Translations under genes and position numbers: made by a program | Shown: positions 62,039 to 64,000 of the stretch, piece after piece | How positions within the stretch are numbered: position 1 is the first letter of the stretch | Layout of the letters: each line of letters opens with the position of its first letter | Notes under the pieces: model-generated | What the model was told of the DNA's origin: nothing | Database searches by the model: none | The model's input: the letters and a program-made list of their open reading frames with translations, nothing else | Source of the DNA: an uncultured Rhizobiaceae group bacterium | Lineage (GTDB): Bacteria; Pseudomonadota; Alphaproteobacteria; Rhizobiales; Rhizobiaceae | Reading direction: 5' to 3' | Assembly: GCA_937930845.1 (NCBI GenBank) | Contig: CALHBJ010000008.1 | Span: forward strand, 302,762-366,761 | DNA: 64,000 bases

Positions 62039-63813
62039 CCACTTATTTAGGATTTTCCTGCTCCCAGCACGACCCTTCAGTGGCGGTGGTCAACGAGGAC
62101 GGCGAAGTCGTTTTCGCAGAGGCCAACGAACGCGCACTCAAATGTAAGCGTGGTTGGCACGCTGCGCCCGATGCCTTTGGTGTCATTGAGCCTATTCTCA
62201 AAGACTATGTCGGCGATGGTGCTGTCTGTGCAAACTTAACATGGTCAAAAACATCGTTACGTGCGTCGACAGTTCTTGCTCCTTTCAGCCGTCTGGCGAT
62301 TGCTGCTTTCAAGCTCACGCGCCCTGCGCATGAAGAAGCGATGCTGTGGCTTGGCTGGTTTTTCCGGCATGCTCTCTACAGGGCGCCAACCACAGCAAAC
62401 AACATGCTTCTAAACGTCGATTTGCGCCTGCGACAGCGCAACGGCTTTCGTTTTGAAATGCAAAGACAAGCGTGGAACCATCACTTATGTCACGCAGCCA
62501 CCGCTTGCTATTCCAGTCCCTACAACAAGGCACTGTGCGCCGTGGTGGATGGTATGGGGGAAGGGGCCAGCACTGCATTCTTTTCCTTTGAAAACGGAGA
62601 ACTTAGGCGTCTCGACTCTACGCAATTCTCGAATCTGGCCAGCTTGGGAATATTCTATACTCAGGTTTGCTACGCAATCGGCTTCGATCCCCTTGCGGGC
62701 GAAGAGTGGAAGGTCATGGGGCTGGCCGCCTATGGCGAAGTTGACGATGAACTCTACCGACTATTGCGACCCGTCGTGAAGGTGGTTGGCAACCGCTTCT
62801 CTCTCACACGCTCCCATGCCGCGTGGTTTGAAAAACTACTGCCTTACAGAAAACGAGACTTCAAAGAGAACGCCGATTTAGCCTGCACGGCGCAAAAGGT
62901 TTTCGAAGATGTCTTGTTTGAATTCCTCACGGCGGCGCACAGGCGCTGGGGTGGAGAGAACCTGATTTTGACCGGTGGCTGCGCGCTAAATTCTAGCGCT
63001 AATGGCAAGATTGTTGGCGCAACACCCTTCAAAAATCTTCACGTGCCTATGGCTCCAGGTGACGATGGTAATTCTGTCGGCGCCGCACTGCTGGCATGGC
63101 AGAAAGACCATCCCGATCAGCGGGTGCCGCGGTTTATCTCGCCTTATCTGGGTTCGGAATTGTCGCAAAACACTCAGACGCGTTTGCAAAAACATGGATT
63201 GGAACCGTGTTTTACAGCTAAAGATCCAGACAAATTGGCCGAATTTGTAGCGAGCGAACTTGCTTCTGGCTCTATTGTTGGATGGGTGCAGGGCAGATCG
63301 GAATTTGGACATCGCGCTTTAGGAAACCGCTCTATTTTGGCTGATCCACGCTCGGGCGAGATTCGTGAGCGTCTCAATACAGCAGTCAAATTTCGTGAAG
63401 AGTTTCGCCCCTTCGCACCAGCTATTTTGCATGAACACGGCGCGGAGTATTTCGAAGACTATTGTCCGTCGCCTTATATGGAGCGTGCTTTGAAATGGAA
63501 GCAGGGTCGCGCGCCAGAAGGCGTGCGTCATGCCGACGATACGGGTCGGCTGCAAAGCGTTACGAGAGAGGCAAATCCGCTTTTTCACAAACTTATTTCC
63601 GCATTCCACAGAAAAACTGGCGTGCCCATACTGTTGAATACCAGTTTCAATGTGATGGGGCGACCAATAGTTCATGATGTAGAAGATGCACTGGGTGTGT
63701 TTTTTACATCAGATACAAACGTATTAGTTCTGGGTGACATTGTGTATAAAAAAACTGTAAGCAATGGAGATGGCATCTCTGAGAAAAAGGCCGATCGCTA
63801 TACCAAATTGTGA
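62035..63813 (+). CDS. NodU/CmcH-family O-carbamoyltransferase
   Basis: A 592-aa carbamoyltransferase starting with GTG 62035 (GTGA overlap with the GT1 stop). The YrdC/Kae1-like N-terminal domain starts TTYLGFSCSQHDPSVAVV and has WNHHLCHAATACYSSPYN, AVVDGMGEGAST, GGCALNSSANGKI and APGDDGNSVGAAL. The C-terminal domain has GRSEFGHRALGNRSILADPR, FRPFAPAIL and LLNTSFNVMGRPIV. These are all hallmarks of NodU, CmcH and NovN. It transfers carbamoyl from carbamoyl phosphate via carbamoyl-adenylate to a hydroxyl, usually on a sugar or antibiotic. The partner GT1 suggests carbamoylation of the sugar it attaches. Length is normal for the family. Confidence 0.93.
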   Translation: MTTYLGFSCSQHDPSVAVVNEDGEVVFAEANERALKCKRGWHAAPDAFGVIEPILKDYVGDGAVCANLTWSKTSLRASTVLAPFSRLAIAAFKLTRPAHEEAMLWLGWFFRHALYRAPTTANNMLLNVDLRLRQRNGFRFEMQRQAWNHHLCHAATACYSSPYNKALCAVVDGMGEGASTAFFSFENGELRRLDSTQFSNLASLGIFYTQVCYAIGFDPLAGEEWKVMGLAAYGEVDDELYRLLRPVVKVVGNRFSLTRSHAAWFEKLLPYRKRDFKENADLACTAQKVFEDVLFEFLTAAHRRWGGENLILTGGCALNSSANGKIVGATPFKNLHVPMAPGDDGNSVGAALLAWQKDHPDQRVPRFISPYLGSELSQNTQTRLQKHGLEPCFTAKDPDKLAEFVASELASGSIVGWVQGRSEFGHRALGNRSILADPRSGEIRERLNTAVKFREEFRPFAPAILHEHGAEYFEDYCPSPYMERALKWKQGRAPEGVRHADDTGRLQSVTREANPLFHKLISAFHRKTGVPILLNTSFNVMGRPIVHDVEDALGVFFTSDTNVLVLGDIVYKKTVSNGDGISEKKADRYTKL

Positions 63814-63861
63814 AAGTAGACTTATAAATTACAAAGCCACATTTTTATAATCAACTATCAC

Positions 63862-63898
63862 TGACCTGAGACCCAACTCTCCTCCAGTCATTTGGAGA
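63862..63898 (+). repeat. 37-bp insertion-sequence end, copy 2
   Basis: It differs from 50586-50622 by one base and has the same orientation. It is followed after 22 bp by the stop codon of a leftward IS3-type transposase gene, so this is a genuine IS terminus with the element extending to the right, beyond the window. Confidence 0.88.
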
Positions 63899-63920
63899 AT
63901 TCGTCGGTTTGTTTTTGGCC

Positions 63921-64000
63921 TTATGCGGCCTGTTTTTGCAACGCCATTTTCATGGCGAATTCATTTGGCGTGATATTACCCAGTGATGAGTGTGGTCTTT
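63921..64000 (-). mobile_element. IS3-family transposase OrfB, C-terminal end at window edge
   Basis: The leftward frame ends RPHSSLGNITPNEFAMKMAL, then QKQAA and TAA (63921-63923). RPHSSLG-x-x-TP-x-EF is the near-universal C-terminus of IS3-family OrfB transposases. The remainder lies outside the window, so whether this copy is complete cannot be told. Confidence 0.9.

Noticed and set aside
50586..63898. Intact composite transposon
   Set aside because: The left IS copy consists only of a 37-bp end without transposase, and both ends are in direct orientation with the element body to the right, so a functional composite element is not supported.
1..64000. CRISPR arrays, rRNA or tRNA genes
   Set aside because: No regularly spaced repeats, rRNA conserved blocks or cloverleaf-like sequences were found while reading the window. 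The repetitive segment at 30900-31400 is protein-coding repeats of variable spacing.

Overview
The window looks like one chromosomal stretch of an alphaproteobacterium (probably Hyphomicrobiales or Rhodobacterales-like). The evidence is the gene families: a cbb3 oxidase operon with FixI/CcoS-type assembly genes, an NsrR-type Rrf2 regulator, a DUF2793 phage-tail-like protein typical of alphaproteobacteria, a BY-kinase exopolysaccharide locus, and moderate-GC codon usage. No rRNA, tRNA or CRISPR array was seen. The species cannot be named from sequence alone.

Region 1 (1-5379) is a 4-hydroxyphenylacetate / homoprotocatechuate catabolic locus. hpaE and hpaD (cut by the window edge) run leftward. 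hpaR, hpaB and an hpaC-MarR fusion run rightward. A perfect 10-bp inverted repeat lies over both divergent promoters.

Region 2 (5365-35878) is a large Wzx/Wzy-type exopolysaccharide or capsule cluster. It holds a Wzy_C-family polymerase, a Wzc/ExoP-like BY-kinase, a Wza-like export lipoprotein, a Wzx flippase, a priming phosphoglycosyl transferase and a second, EpsG-like polymerase. Precursor genes are rmlABCD, a UDP-glucuronate 4-epimerase and a UDP-HexNAc dehydrogenase. It also has four GT4 glycosyltransferases, an FkbM methyltransferase, a second methyltransferase, an asparagine-synthetase homologue and a TupA-like ATP-grasp enzyme. The last two suggest amidated or aminoacylated uronic acids. 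One glycosyltransferase has decayed to a pseudogene (20867-21294).

Region 3 (36192-45805) is a microaerobic respiration / nitric-oxide block: group III truncated haemoglobin, a small membrane protein, a DUF1971 protein, ccoNOQP, a 72-aa membrane protein, a DUF2189 membrane protein, the copper ATPase ccoI, and ccoS. Facing it are fdxA, a DUF488 gene and an NsrR-like regulator.

Region 4 (46202-50440) is a three-gene island: an unrecognised 525-aa protein, a MoxR-like AAA+ ATPase, and a protein fusing an HExxH metallopeptidase-like domain to a complete-MIDAS vWA domain. It resembles MoxR-vWA ternary conflict systems and is the best candidate for an undescribed system.

Region 5 (50586-64000) is accessory DNA rich in insertion-sequence debris: a 37-bp IS end present twice in direct orientation 13.3 kb apart, and four IS3-family transposase fragments. 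It carries a LemA/DUF3137 pair, a small DUF2322-like gene, and an unusual biosynthetic set. That set is a KAS III-like enzyme, an SDR, an MBL hydrolase and an F390-synthetase-like adenylate-forming enzyme in one overlapping operon, then a wrecked UDP-xylose synthase, a CDP-paratose-2-epimerase-like enzyme, a GT1 glycosyltransferase and a NodU/CmcH carbamoyltransferase. Together they suggest a glycosylated, carbamoylated small molecule or a surface-glycan modification.
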